In this document: one piece after another, positions 35,973-47,238 of the stretch
Layout of the letters: the number at the start of each line of letters is the position of its first letter
Position numbering within the stretch: the first letter of the stretch is position 1
Source of the DNA: Bolinopsis microptera
Lineage: Eukaryota > Ctenophora > Tentaculata > Lobata > Bolinopsidae
Assembly: GCF_026151205.1 (NCBI RefSeq)
Contig: NC_087077.1
Span: 13,180,983 to 13,244,982, forward strand
Length of the DNA stretch: 64,000 nucleotides
Direction of reading: 5' to 3'
The notes under the pieces: generated by a model
What the model saw: only the letters and a program-made list of their open reading frames with translations
The model's database searches: none
What the model was told of the DNA's origin: nothing
Position numbers and translations under genes: made by a program

Positions 35973-36196
35973 TGTTGTCATACGTTGTATGACCCGTGGC
36001 GCACGAGTGCGCGGCTCCCCCTGTATTGTAGAAACTCTATTTGTAGCGCGATGCACTACTGGGTCGCGCCGCGCATCAAATAACAAATAATTCTTCTCGC
36101 AACCACACGTATGCAGATTGGCGAGATGCGAAGGATTGACATCGTGAATCAAAAACTTTATAGTGAAACGACGATGGGGGTCACGACGTGGTACAA
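35973..36196. mobile_element. 224-bp MITE, full-length copy
   Basis: It interrupts a tandem-array unit exactly: ATCGGT stands on both sides (35967-35972 and 36197-36202), while other array units read continuously through that site. The left end TGTTGTCATACG and right end CGTGGTACAA are imperfect inverted repeats. It contains GCGCACGAGTGCGC and a GCGCGATGCACTACT segment. Non-coding. Confidence 0.55.
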
Positions 36197-36501
36197 ATCG
36201 GTCACTGGTCAAAAATTTGCAGTCAAAACCGCGAAATTTTGGTCAAGGTTGAGATGTTAATCCTTACCAAAGTCAAGGGGACGGCAAAAAAACTTTTTTT
36301 CAAAAATCTTCCAAAATCTCATTAAATTATATTTTGATGATTTTCTGTTTATTTAAAGCTTTCTTTGGGAAAAAATTAAATACCTCAATTGTGCCATCCT
36401 AAATGATTTTCTAAATTGGTCATTCAAGAAAAATTCAGTCAAGTGAAATTTGCAATTTGGGTTGCGGAAAGTTGAAATTTGAACCTGGTAAATACAAAAT
36501 A

Positions 36502-36598
36502 GTTGTCATACGTTGTATGACCCACCGCGCACGAAGTGCGCGGCTCCCGATCCCCCTGTATCGTCGAAGACACCGTGGGGGTCACCACGTGATACAAC
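36502..36598. mobile_element. 97-bp internally deleted relative of the 224-bp MITE
   Basis: It starts GTTGTCATACGTTGTATGAC and ends GGTCACCACGTGATACAAC. It shares the CGCGCAC…GTGCGCGG hairpin with the 224-bp copy but lacks much of its middle. The flanking dinucleotide is TA on both sides. Some of the missing interior appears again at about 36673-36830, which suggests rearrangement. Confidence 0.45.
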
Positions 36599-37016
36599 TA
36601 GTACCTTGATGGCGACTTGTGTCACTCTCATCGACCTAACTGATTGGTCACTCGTCAAAAATCAGCAAAAACCGTTGTAGCGCGATGCACTACTTACTAA
36701 GTCGCGCCGCGCATCAAATAATTCTTCTTGCAACCACCTCTGCCTTCGGTAGATCGGCGAGATGCACCATACTGTGCCTCACCGAGCTGCGAAGGATTGA
36801 CATCGTGAATAAAAAAACCGTAAAGTTTCGGTTATATTAAAAGGACGGCAAAAAAGCTTCTTTTCAAAAATCTTCAAAAATGTCTATTTATATTCTGATG
36901 ATTGTCCGTTTATCTAGAAGAAAAGTACCTCAATCGTATCTAGTGCCATCCTCAGTGACCTTGTAAGATGGTCATTCAAGAAAACTTTAGTAAAAACAGT
37001 TATATTTGGGTCGCGG

Positions 37017-37266
37017 CTGTGGCGTAACGAAGGGCCCCGCGGGCAAAATCGTCGTTTGAATGTGGGACAATTTTGAAAAACTTAACTGAGGTACTAGAGC
37101 AAAACTGCCTATTTTACCGGCGTATCCTTCAAGATCACCTAATTTGTTTAATTTTAGGGAGGGGAACCAAAAGGGGAAGGGGCGCCAACAGGGGGTGCAT
37201 CTTCGGCAGGGGGGGGGGGGGGGGGGGGGGGGGGTGGGGGCGTCAACAGGCAACGTTACGCCACTG
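37017..37266. mobile_element. 250-bp MITE with GTGGCGTAACG ends and a poly-G run
   Basis: The left end is CTGTGGCGTAACG and the right end CGTTACGCCACTG, near-perfect inverted repeats of the same type as the 67-bp element in WASHC2 intron 2. It lies at a boundary between array units. It contains a run of more than 20 G near 37209-37234. No target duplication is obvious. Confidence 0.55.
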
Positions 37267-38069
37267 GGTATACTGCTTCCAGTACCTTGATGGCGACTTG
37301 TGCACTATAATACTGACCTCACTGATTGGTCACTGGTCAAAAATTCAGTCAAAACCGCGAAATGTTGGTCAAGGGGACGGCAAAAAAGCTCCTCTTCAAA
37401 AAATCTCTTTTTATATTCTGATGATTTTCCGTTTTGTTAAGCTTTCTGTGGGAATAGAACTTTGAGTACCTCAATCGTATCTTGTGCTATCCTCAGTGAC
37501 CTTATAAGATGGTCATTCAAAAAAAAATCGGTGAAAACAGTGAAATTTGGGTCATGAAAAGCTAAAATTTGAAAATGTCCTACTGGTAGGACATAAATTT
37601 TCATTGCATCAAAGTTTTCTCCGGATGTACTGCTTCCAGTACCTTGATGGTGACTTGTGTCACTCTAACCAACCTCACTGATTGGTTACTGGTCAAAAAT
37701 TCAGTCAAGGCCGCGAAATTTTGGTCAAAGGGACAGCAGAAAAGCTTCTCTTCAAAAATCTTCCAAAATCTCTTTTTATATTTTGATGATTTTCCGTTTA
37801 TCTAAACTTTGGGTATCTCAATCGTATCATGTGCCATCCTCAGTGAACTCATTAATTGGCCACAACTGGAATTTATACCCCAGGAATGGGGAATAGAACA
37901 AAATGGAAGTAGTTTGAACAGTTTTGAACACTTATCATGATCTCTTTTGCATGAATAGAAACTTCAAGTTTATTTTAAACCGTTTTTCACTTTTTGTATA
38001 AGGAATACCTCTGGTTTGTGTTACTTCATTTTAATTTCCATATCCGTAATTATTTTCTTCTCCAGTATC

Positions 38070-39119
38070 ATGGCTCTTACGTCCTTGCTAGAAGCTGTAA
38101 GGAAGCTTGACACAGTCACCCAGCGTAAGATAGCTGTCATCGTTGGTGCTGCAGTTGGTGATGCTGCTTCGAGGCCACTCCACTGGGTATATGATAATAC
38201 CGCTCTCCAATCTTACATCAAGAACACTTGGGACTCTCCTGAGTTTTTTCCAAAGAGCATGTCACCATTTTACACTCTTCCCACTGGGGAAACAAGCTGC
38301 TACTGGGATACAGCTGAATCAAGTTTGGATGCTCTTACTAATTTTAAAAGCTCTGCCTATAATTACAAAATGATCTGTGATGCTCTGGTTAAGAACTTTG
38401 GGCCTGGTAATCCTAACTACGATATGGAGGCCAGGCAAGACTACATGGCAAAGCGAAGACGAGGGGCAATAGATGGACCAGTCATAGGCAAATGGTTCCA
38501 TGGGTCAATTGTGGAATTCTTAGACAACTATAAAAATGGAATGGGCTCGAAGCCATTTGGTGGTTCAAAGATAAAAGAAACTGATGGCTTCTGTGCAAAC
38601 ATACCTTTTGTTTGTAAATATTATGGCACTGAGGCTTTTGACGAGATTACCTTGGATGTGATTAAAACTTATTCAACCTGGCCCACAGCTGTTACACATG
38701 GAGTAGTAGCTTCAAAAATAGTGGGTCATCTTATTGAATCTGGATCTGAATACAACATCCTTGACATAAAATCTGAGATAGAATCAGAACACCCGGAGGT
38801 CTACCGCAGTATCAGTGATATTGAAGAGGTCATCAAAAATGGAATGGACCACACCCGCGCTGTGAACTACGTATTTGGGAGCCCATGTTACAACCCAGGT
38901 TCATTCCAAGGTGCGATCCACACTGTTCTTACTTCTAAATCTTACCCAGAGAGTATCAGAAAAACGATCCGAGCAGGAGGATGTAACTGCTCTAGGAGTG
39001 TGTTTGCTGGTGCAATGTCTGGTGCTATGTATGGTATTGATGGCATTCCAGTCGATTGGATGGAGAAAACTACTGGCATTGAAAGAATTTTGACCAAAGC
39101 CCTCAAAGTGTTCTCTTAA
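38070..39119 (+). CDS. ADP-ribosylglycohydrolase / J1-crystallin-like protein
   Basis: Intronless, 349 aa from the ATG at 38070. The frame stays open upstream, but the first ATG gives MALTSLLEAV and a normal family N-terminus. VGAAVGDAASRPLHWVYD (~residues 26-43) is the signature of the J1-crystallin / selenoprotein J branch. The fold is the all-helical ADP-ribosylglycohydrolase one, whose enzymes use two metals held by TDD and GGDTD motifs. Here the first reads CYWDTAESS and the second GGCNCSRSV (~residue 306), so both canonical Asp clusters are altered. The ancestral hydrolase activity is therefore doubtful; a binding or structural role, as for jellyfish lens J1-crystallin, is possible. An AATAAA at 39357-39362 is a plausible polyadenylation signal. 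An intronless gene among spliced neighbours may be retrocopied, which I infer only from structure. Confidence 0.8.
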   Translation: MALTSLLEAVRKLDTVTQRKIAVIVGAAVGDAASRPLHWVYDNTALQSYIKNTWDSPEFFPKSMSPFYTLPTGETSCYWDTAESSLDALTNFKSSAYNYKMICDALVKNFGPGNPNYDMEARQDYMAKRRRGAIDGPVIGKWFHGSIVEFLDNYKNGMGSKPFGGSKIKETDGFCANIPFVCKYYGTEAFDEITLDVIKTYSTWPTAVTHGVVASKIVGHLIESGSEYNILDIKSEIESEHPEVYRSISDIEEVIKNGMDHTRAVNYVFGSPCYNPGSFQGAIHTVLTSKSYPESIRKTIRAGGCNCSRSVFAGAMSGAMYGIDGIPVDWMEKTTGIERILTKALKVFS

Positions 39120-39991
39120 GTCGGTATTTTCACAGTGACCCTTATCAGTGAAAGATTTGTTGCATCAAAGCACATAACGGTGGTGTCTGCAGTTGCTGCT
39201 TGTAGGTATAATTTTGTGTACATTTTACCATCTGAAGAGTAACAGAATGTAGTTACTTTATTATAGTCAGTGACCCTTTTAAGTTATTTATCAATTTTGA
39301 AATTGAAATGTGTACCTAATTCTTGATGGATGTTATCAAATATTATTGCTTTTTTAAATAAATTATCCTGCATGCGATGCGAGAGGGTGATGTTTATTAT
39401 TTTAGGGATGAAATATTTTGGGAAAACATGTTTTTTGAACGGTTCAATAATATTGTTTATTTTGATATTTTGAATATTGTTGAGAAATTCAATTTACAAT
39501 TATTATTATTATCTTAATTATGAAAACCGTTTTTAGGGAAGAACGATTCTTTTATATTGTTTGAAGCTAATATTCAGTATATTGTCTTATTTTAAGATTT
39601 GAGCCTGCCGAAGTAACGCTAGTTATTCTTACTTGGGGTTATTATATTGTTGTAATATGAGAAGTCAAGATAAACTGTGAATGTAATTTGACGAGCCGTG
39701 AGCTAAAATAAGTTGGAAGTGGGAGATAGGGCAACACCAGATAACTTTGTGTTCATCATTTATTCTAAAACTTAGAAGTATTTGACAGTTTTTCCATTTT
39801 AAATCTAAGAAGTCCATAAACATGTCGAAAATGACTATGATCAATTAATCACCCCTCGACATTTTAAAATTATCTCAGTAATGTAACGTATAAATCTACT
39901 AATCAAATTATGTAAATAATATCTAAGATGATCAGATCGTGCAGATAACAATAAAATTAATTAAAACCTTGTTCACGACTGATAGGAGGAG
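39120..39991. other. Intergenic, 3' UTR and WASHC2 promoter region
   Basis: AT-rich DNA. The first ~250 bases are probably 3' UTR of the preceding gene, ending after the AATAAA at 39357. The rest should contain the WASHC2 promoter, but I see no clear TATA or other named element. Confidence 0.45.
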
Positions 39992-42900
39992 ATGACTGTT
40001 AATGAAGTGGATAGCTCAGTCTGGAAGATAGGTGATATTGAGGGTGATGGTAACAGCTGGACTCTCTCCTCTGATGTCAACATGCTTCACCTGCTACACA
40101 CCTTCTCTGATAATCTCATGTCTAACCTCAACACTAGTAGCCGGGCTCTTGAGGAGCTAATTACTTTCTCAGAGGTATAATAGTGGTATGGATAATAGTT
40201 TCTGTACAGTGTACAACTACGAAAGTTTGGGATGGTTTTTAGAATATTTTACAGTTCACTGACATTTTACAGTTATTTTGCAGGAGGTTTCTACAAAAGT
40301 AAACAACACTTTCAATGAGTTCAACATGCTTTCCAACGCTCAGTTCATTGAGTCGGTAAGTTTACAAACGTAAATTTAGTTTTTGCATCGTAACATTATG
40401 TGTTAAAGAATAGCAAGCAGTGGCGTAACAAAGGGCGCCCAGGGGTCATCACAGGGAGTGGGGAATGGTAACGTTACGCCACTGATAGCAAGCAGTACTC
40501 TACATAAATTTAGAAACTAACAATACGACCATCCTTGTTGATCACGTGATGGGTAAATACTCCGGAGATAAATCCATTCCAAGTATTTACTGAATATAGT
40601 TTTGTTGTCATGATCGCTTTATTAAGTTTTCACTGCAACTTTAAGTTGATACAGTAATCGATGACTTATTCTCAGAGAGTTTACGAGGATGACGAAACAA
40701 ATGAAGGAGGATCCGACATACTTCCAGATGTCGTAGCGGTGAGTTCAACTGTAACCATGGTTACGGTGACCATGGTAACCGTTACCGTGAATCTTATTTT
40801 GACTCATGATTGTGAAATATCCCGACGAAAAAAGTTTACAATACCTATCAAAAAGTTTTACACACGCTCCCTTAAGTGAACAATAAGAGGAAACCCTGGC
40901 TGCAAGTTGCAACCACTGTATTCTTGTTACAACTCTTGTTTTTCACAGGAAGACACATCAGATGTGATAGGAGCTAGAATTAAAACCAGTGTGGAGTACG
41001 GTCTTACTGTACTGGATGCAGCATACATTGTACATGGTTACTCGACCAACTCGCCTGATGACACCGGTTTGCTATCCGAAAATATTTTGCCACATTTGAA
41101 GTCATGTTATTACTATGCGTGTTTTATGTCAATCATACATGCCAAAGGATTACGGGATCAAAATATATTTGAAAAGCTTTAAGCTGCAGAGTTTAAGTAG
41201 CTAGCATGTTTTGTGACAGTTTGTGGCAATGAATTAGAATGTTGGACATACTAAACATGTCCGCCGCAATGAACAAAATCAGTGTACAGACGCGCAACAC
41301 GCGCGTGAATGTAGATAGATCTTTGGAATTTAGGTCATATCACATGAACAAACATTAATTCTTCTTTATCAGATGTTTATTGTTTATGGGATTATATAAA
41401 CACAAAAACAGAACTCATCAATGTTTACTGTTCACGTTATGCAGAACCTAAGTCCGGGCTTTCTAGTAACTCTTGAAATTTCAGTGGAAGAGGTTGAAGA
41501 AGAAGGAGAAATAGTGATCGAACCAAACGATCCCTACTTGCACCGGACACTGCCCTATCTGATAGGATCCTCAGAATATTGTACCGATGAGTCTGTTGGA
41601 ATAACGCTACTCTACCAGTCTGATGAGGAATCGAACAAATCTGAAGATGAAGAAGAGGAAGAGGAGGAGGAGGAAGAAGAGGATGAAGATGAAGGAGAAA
41701 CAGTGATCAAAGTTCGTTTAAAACACTTGCACATTATAAGCTATGACAGTTTCCAGATCCAAGTGATTCTAGCAGATTTTATCCATGCGCTTAGGATTAT
41801 ATGATATGTAGCTCAACTCCTTACTCTTTCAGACCGATAATCTGGATCTTGGTTCAGACGAAATGTCAGAAGAAGAATCAGAAGGAGAAGAACCCGCTCG
41901 CGTGCCCACTGCTGACGGATTGCCACGAAAGGGTCCGACACGGAATGTTGCTACCGAGGAATCCTCTGATGAGGAAATGTTCCCTGAAACTAAACCCACT
42001 CGGGCTAAAGTCTTCGGTAATCCTTATCTAACAGCATGTCGTCACATTTCATGAAATCTCTGAAATTGGAAGTATTTTAATTTCTGTTTAAATTAAAATC
42101 ATTGGTAATGATAATTGTTTCCCTAGATTCTATCTTCGATAGTACTGACGATGAAGACTCGGAGGAGGATAAGAGCCCTCTTCCTGTCGCTAAACCCAGT
42201 CCCATCCCGGAAGTAACTCCCGGACCAGCAACAAGAGAAGAGAGAAGTCCTTCAGTTCTGTCTACCAGATCTAATAAAACACCTAAGGGAGTTCCAAAAG
42301 GAGCCATTTCAATGTTCGGAGGACGGACTGTATTCGAAGGAGGAGCTATTAAAGTTTTGGAAGATGAGGATTCTGATCAGGATGAAGCTGAAGCTCCTTC
42401 TGAGGAGAATGTCGCTGAAGCAAGGTACGTGAGAGTGGACAATGTAATTGACACCTTATTCTGCAAGTTTTCATAGGCCACGAGTTTATCTTTTGATTGG
42501 TCGGCGTCGACTGTAAGCCTTCCTTGCGGTGGCTTTCACAACGCGTCCCCATTCTCCAACTCCTGCTGCTAGAGAGAGAGACTCCCAAGTTATATACCAT
42601 AATTATATTATACATAGATATCGACAACAGACTCCGAGAGTCTTGAAGTTCTGTTACCACCGCCCCTGGTGCAACCCCTTACGGGTTAACGATGACGGTC
42701 ATGGCCTGCTACATGCAACTCGTAGGAGTATGCAATGTTCCTGTAACGTCATTGTAGACCACTCCTCTATCTTTGTTTTGAGTGTCCGATCCAAAACCAA
42801 ATCCTAGGGTACACGAGACGTGGAAGCCTGTGAGCGTGTTAGAGTCTGTTAAGTGTTAGAGTCCTAGGGCTACACGAGACGTCGTAGCCTGTGAGCGTGT

Positions 42901-45900
42901 TAAATCCTAGGGTTACGCACGAGACATGGTAGCCTGTGAGCGTGTAGACCGCTCCTCTATCGTTGTTTTGAGTGTCCGATCCAAAACCAAATCCTAAGTA
43001 CACGAGGCGTGGTAGCCTTTGGACGTGTAAAATCCTGGGGTTACACGAGACATGGTAGCCTGTGAGCGTGCAGTCCGCTCCTCTATCGTTGTTTTGAGTG
43101 TCCGATCCAAAACCAAATCCTAGGGTACACGAGACGTGGAAGCCTGTGAGCGTGTTAGAGTCTGTTAAGTGTTAGAGTCCTAGGGTTATACGAGACGTGG
43201 TAGCCTGTGAGCGTGTTAAATCCTAAGATTACACGAGACCGGGTAGCCTGTGAGCGTGTTAATTCCTGGGGTTACACGAGACGTGGTAGTCTTTGAGCGT
43301 GTAGACCGCTCCTCTATCGTTGTTTTGAGTGTCCGATCCAAAACCAATTACTGGGGTTACACGAGACATGGTAGCCTGTGAACGTGTCAAATCCTGGGGT
43401 TACACGAGACATGGTAGCCTGTGAGCGTGTAGACCGCTCCTCTATCGTTGTTTTCAGTGTCCGATCCAAAACCAATCCTGGGGTACACGAGGCGTGAAAG
43501 CCTGTGAGCGTGTTAGAGTCTGTTAAGTGTTAGAGTCCTAGGGTTACACGAGACGTGGTAGCCTGTGAGCGTGTTTAAATCCTAAGGTTACACGAGACAT
43601 GGTAGCCTGTGAACGTGTCAAATCCTGGGGTTACACGAGACATGGTAGCCTGTGAGCGTGTAGACCGCTCCTCTATCGTTGTTTTCAGTGTCTGATCCAA
43701 AACCAAATCCTGGGGTTACACGTCATGTGGGGGCCTGTGAGCGTGTTAGTTTCCTGCGGAAGGTGTTATTTGCCTGTGGGAAAAGCGGTTATGCTGCGGT
43801 TCTAAGGTTAGTAGAGGCTATTAGAGCCTTTCCTTGTTGTAGAGATGGCTAGTCCCTTCCTTTGCATAGGTTAGAAACACCCATGCACCTCCCGTTCGAG
43901 CCACCCACCCCACACCGCCATGGAGGTTCGGCGAGGTTTTTGCCACGAGTTTATAAGATCGTATCTTTAATCACTGCAATATACTTTTCACTTCAGGCGT
44001 CCTGCAGCTGGAACTGCAAATGTAAAGCAAGCTAAAAATCTCGGCTCTTTATTTAATGATTCTGATGATAGTGATTCTGATGACTTGTTCGCTACAAAGG
44101 TACTTTTTTGTTGACGTAACTAAGAGGAACTTTATTATTTCCAAGTTTAATTTAAAAGTTATTGGTATACAATAATAATAGTTACAATATTAACAGAGCC
44201 AATTTATTTTCAGAACATACAAGAAGAAAAAGAAGAAACTTCCGTCGTTGCCTCTAAAAGTGAAAAGAAAGCATCAGTTTCTACCGCAAAGAAGCAGCCT
44301 GCCTCTAAATCTTTCGCTGCCAAATCGAGTTCCTTGTTCGATTTCAGCGATGAAGAAGAAGAGGAGGAAGAGGTGGTTAAGACAACCAAGAAAACACAAG
44401 CTGTGTCCAAACCTCAGCAAAGCAAGTCAAAAGTTGCTGACTTCAATTTGTTTGATTCTAACGAGAGTGATGAAGATATTCTTTCTGTTCCAGATAATAA
44501 GAAAAAAGTACTGCCCCAACCTTCTGTGGCTAAACCTTTACAAAAGAGTGGAGGAAAGGGTTTGTTCGACTCGTCCGACGACGAAGACACGGATGGAGGT
44601 CTATTTGGAACCATCAAAGTTCTGCCGACTCCGACTAAGAAGGTAGCTGAAGTCGAGAAAGATTCTGCTAACACAGCCAGTAAGAGTGGAGAGGCTAGTG
44701 TGAAGAAAGATAAAGCTAAGAAAGTAGATAGCTTTGACCGGTTGTTTGGTTCCAGCGATGATGAAAGTAGTGGAGTTGATAAGAGCTCTCCGCCTTCAGC
44801 CAAGCAGGCGAAGACTGTTCCTAATCCTGATAAATCTAGTAGCGAAGATTCGAAAAATAATCTAAAACCACCTGTTAATAAAACAACGGCTCGGGCTGAA
44901 AAATTCGATGATCTGTTTGGTGACAGCGATGATGAAGATGACATGTCTTTTGGCATTACCTCGTCTCCCAAGAAAGTGGTTAAGGATGTTGCAGTTTCTG
45001 AAAAGAAAGAAGATATAGTCGCAAAGGATCAAGCACAGAAATCTCCAGCAAAAACAAAAGCTCAAGCTGGAAAGTTTGATGACCTTTTCGGTGACACTGA
45101 TGATGAGAGTGAAGATATTTTCTCATCTCAAGAACCGAAAACCGCTGATAAACCGACTAACTCGGTCGTCAAGCCGGATTCTACATCTCACAGTGACACA
45201 GTTGAAGACGCTAGTGAGCCTTCCATAGAAGAGGCTCCACTGGAAAACGTCCGTAAAACGAGGGAGACTAAAGTCATTAAAGCTCCTGTTGATAAGATAA
45301 AGGCTCGAGCAGCTAGATTTGATGATCTCTTCGGTGATAGTGATGAGGATGATAATGATGAGGATATCTTTTCGACTCCAGACAAAGTGGTCCCAAAAAC
45401 TGTGAGCAAGAAAGTTGAGGCGCCTGTAGAACATAAAACATCTCATAAAGTTGAAGCAATCCCCAAAGACCCTTCTCCAAAAGAAAAAGCACAGACTATC
45501 AAAGATAATACTGAGAAACCAGCTCCCCCTAATAAACTACAGGCACGAGCTGCAAAGTTCGATGACCTGTTTGGTGACAGCGATGAAGACGATGGTGACA
45601 TGTTCTCTTCTAAACCGATCAAGCCCCCACAAAATACAGACAACCTTCAGAGTGCAGTCTCCTTTCCTGAGACTACTCCTTTCCCAACTCCTGACCCAGA
45701 AACTTTAAAGCAGAAAACAGAAAATGTTATTGACGCTTCGGTGGATAAGATTAAAACTAGAGCTGTTAAATTTGATGATCTGTTTGGAGATAGCGACGAG
45801 GAAGATATTTTCTCAACCCAGGACACTGTCAAGCCCGTAGAGACAAATGGTAATATTGCTGTGACTGATGATAAAGTTTCTAAAGCTCAGTCACCGGATA

Positions 45901-47238
45901 AGGTGTCCTCCGATCTAGACCTTGGATCTAGTTCTCAAGAGGCGAAGATGGCTCCAAAGTCTAACATCGCAAAACTTCAGAATAACTTGAATTTTAATCC
46001 CGCAATGCTGATGGGAGGCCCACGTCCAAAGAAGAAAAATGAAGCTGTAAATGTTGAAGACACAGAAAAAAACAAGGATGTTAATGTGAATGAGATTCCT
46101 GATAATAAACTAAAAGCAAAAGCTGCTAAGTTTGATGATCTTTTTGGTGACAGTGATGAAGAAGACATATTCTCTACTCAGGAAAAAGAACTTCCGAAGA
46201 CCACTGAAAAACCTCGTGGCCCTGATCTTGTCGCTGAGCCAGCTCCGAAGCTAAAAAATGAGAAGACACAAGGCACTGATGATGTTAAATCCCTGGCCAA
46301 AGAAGTTGAAGCACGAGCTGCCAAGTTTGACGATCTATTTGGTGACAGCGACGATGAGGATGGGGATATTTTCTCAAGTCGAGAGAAGCCAAGCTCCCAG
46401 TCTGTTTTATCTGACGAACAAATACCACGGGTTGAACCACAGACTGATCCCTCGACTGAAGCAGACTCCGGTCCTAGAACTCCAAAAACAAAGGCTGTGC
46501 CGAACTCAAACATTGCCAAACTTCAAAATAACCTTAAGTTTAACCCTGCTATGTTAATGGGGGGCTCAAGACCACCGGTGTCCAAACAGACAGAAAAATC
46601 AGCACCCTCAGAAAGGTAAATTTCCCGCTTCAGGCATTTTGTAGTCCTCTTTCTTCGTCATTATATTCGCCTGTGAAGAAGTCGTCTTGTATTTCCTCTG
46701 TCCTAGGCTCAATCAATCAACGTGATCATATGACTATCTGCTTCTTTGGTAGCTTGGAAAGTATTTGTGTATCCACATTTAAAATCTTGGTAACAATACC
46801 TACTCTCAGCGTACCAGAGGAGAAACATATTGGAGACCAAGAAACTGTGAATAGTGAAACTCAAGCCCCGAAAGTATTATCATCAATTACCAAAGTAAGC
46901 CCGCTGTGACTAAGACCTGGTGGAATCGTTTTCTATTTTACAGCGTGGATACTATTCATTGAATTAATGTTTGTCTTGTTTACGTCTCATCTGATATGAC
47001 CGTAGCCCGTAACACTTGTTTATTTAAGGGTCGTATAAAACGAGGTGGGAGAAGACCACCCAGACGTGCTGTAAATAAGACTGATGTATCTGCTGCACCC
47101 CAGCCATCACCATCACCTGATAGTGAGCCATCACCCGTTACTGATAGTCAGCCATCACCAGCTAATGCTAGCCTACCTTGTGTACCTTCTCCTAAATTAG
47201 ACGATACAAAATCCAGCAAAGATTTTCAAAAACCGTGA
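39992..47238 (+). CDS. WASHC2: WASH complex subunit 2 (FAM21)
   Basis: Exons: 39992-40174, 40284-40355, 40676-40738, 40949-41066, 41485-41702, 41833-42016, 42127-42424, 43997-44099, 44214-46615, 46810-46894, 47029-47238. Consistent phases give 1311 aa (human about 1340). The N-terminal head (~1-185) matches FAM21: SWTLSSDVNMLHLL, FNMLSNAQFIESRVYEDD, VEYGLTVLDAAY and YLHRTLPYLIGS. The head assembles with the WASH core. The long tail carries about 11 acidic LF repeats (FDDLFGDSDDED type), which in FAM21 bind retromer VPS35 on endosomes. It also has a duplicated KLQNN…NPAMLMGG motif and a basic GRIKRGGRRPPRRA segment like the capping-protein-binding region. Role: recruits WASH to endosomes for actin-driven sorting. 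The exon 5 donor is ambiguous (41702 or 41711). The last exon either stops at TGA 47236 or splices at GTGAGT (47235) to a short exon near 47862. Confidence 0.88.
40418..40484. mobile_element. 67-bp hAT-type micro-MITE with perfect 8-bp target duplication
   Basis: The element begins CAGTGGCGTAAC and ends GTTACGCCACTG, a perfect 12-bp inverted repeat. ATAGCAAG stands directly on both sides (40410-40417 and 40485-40492). CAGTGGCG-type ends with 8-bp duplications are typical of hAT elements. It sits in WASHC2 intron 2. A larger relative lies at 37.0-37.3 kb. Confidence 0.85.
42755..43745. repeat. Compound minisatellite in WASHC2 intron 7
   Basis: About 1 kb of two interleaved unit types. One, about 45 bp, contains ACACGAGACGTGGTAGCC and TGTGAGCGTGTTAAATCC. 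The other, about 50 bp, contains CGCTCCTCTATCGTTGTTTT and GTCCGATCCAAAACCAA and appears about six times. Longer multi-unit blocks recur, so it is a higher-order repeat. It takes up most of the 1.57 kb intron. Confidence 0.85.

Larger units (their letters stand above)
35890..37860. repeat. Degenerate long-unit tandem array with nested insertions
   Basis: Four diverged units, about 360 bp without insertions, begin near 35908, 36600, 37267 and 37621. Each begins like GGTATACTGCTTCCAGTACC (the second unit keeps only the GTACC end) and runs through TTGATGGCGACTTGTGTCAC, CACTGATTGGTCACTGGTC, GGGGACGGCAAAAAAGCT and ATCCTCAGTGACCTT. Three short inverted-repeat elements are inserted in or between units. 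No coding potential is evident. Confidence 0.7.

Noticed and set aside
37209-37234. Poly-G run as a G-quadruplex regulatory element
   Set aside because: It lies inside a small transposon remnant and is most simply a slipped homopolymer. No gene is adjacent.
44414-46519. Ser-rich - strand frames opposite WASHC2 exon 9
   Set aside because: Antisense of the acidic LF repeats. Fragmented, no start or splice logic.
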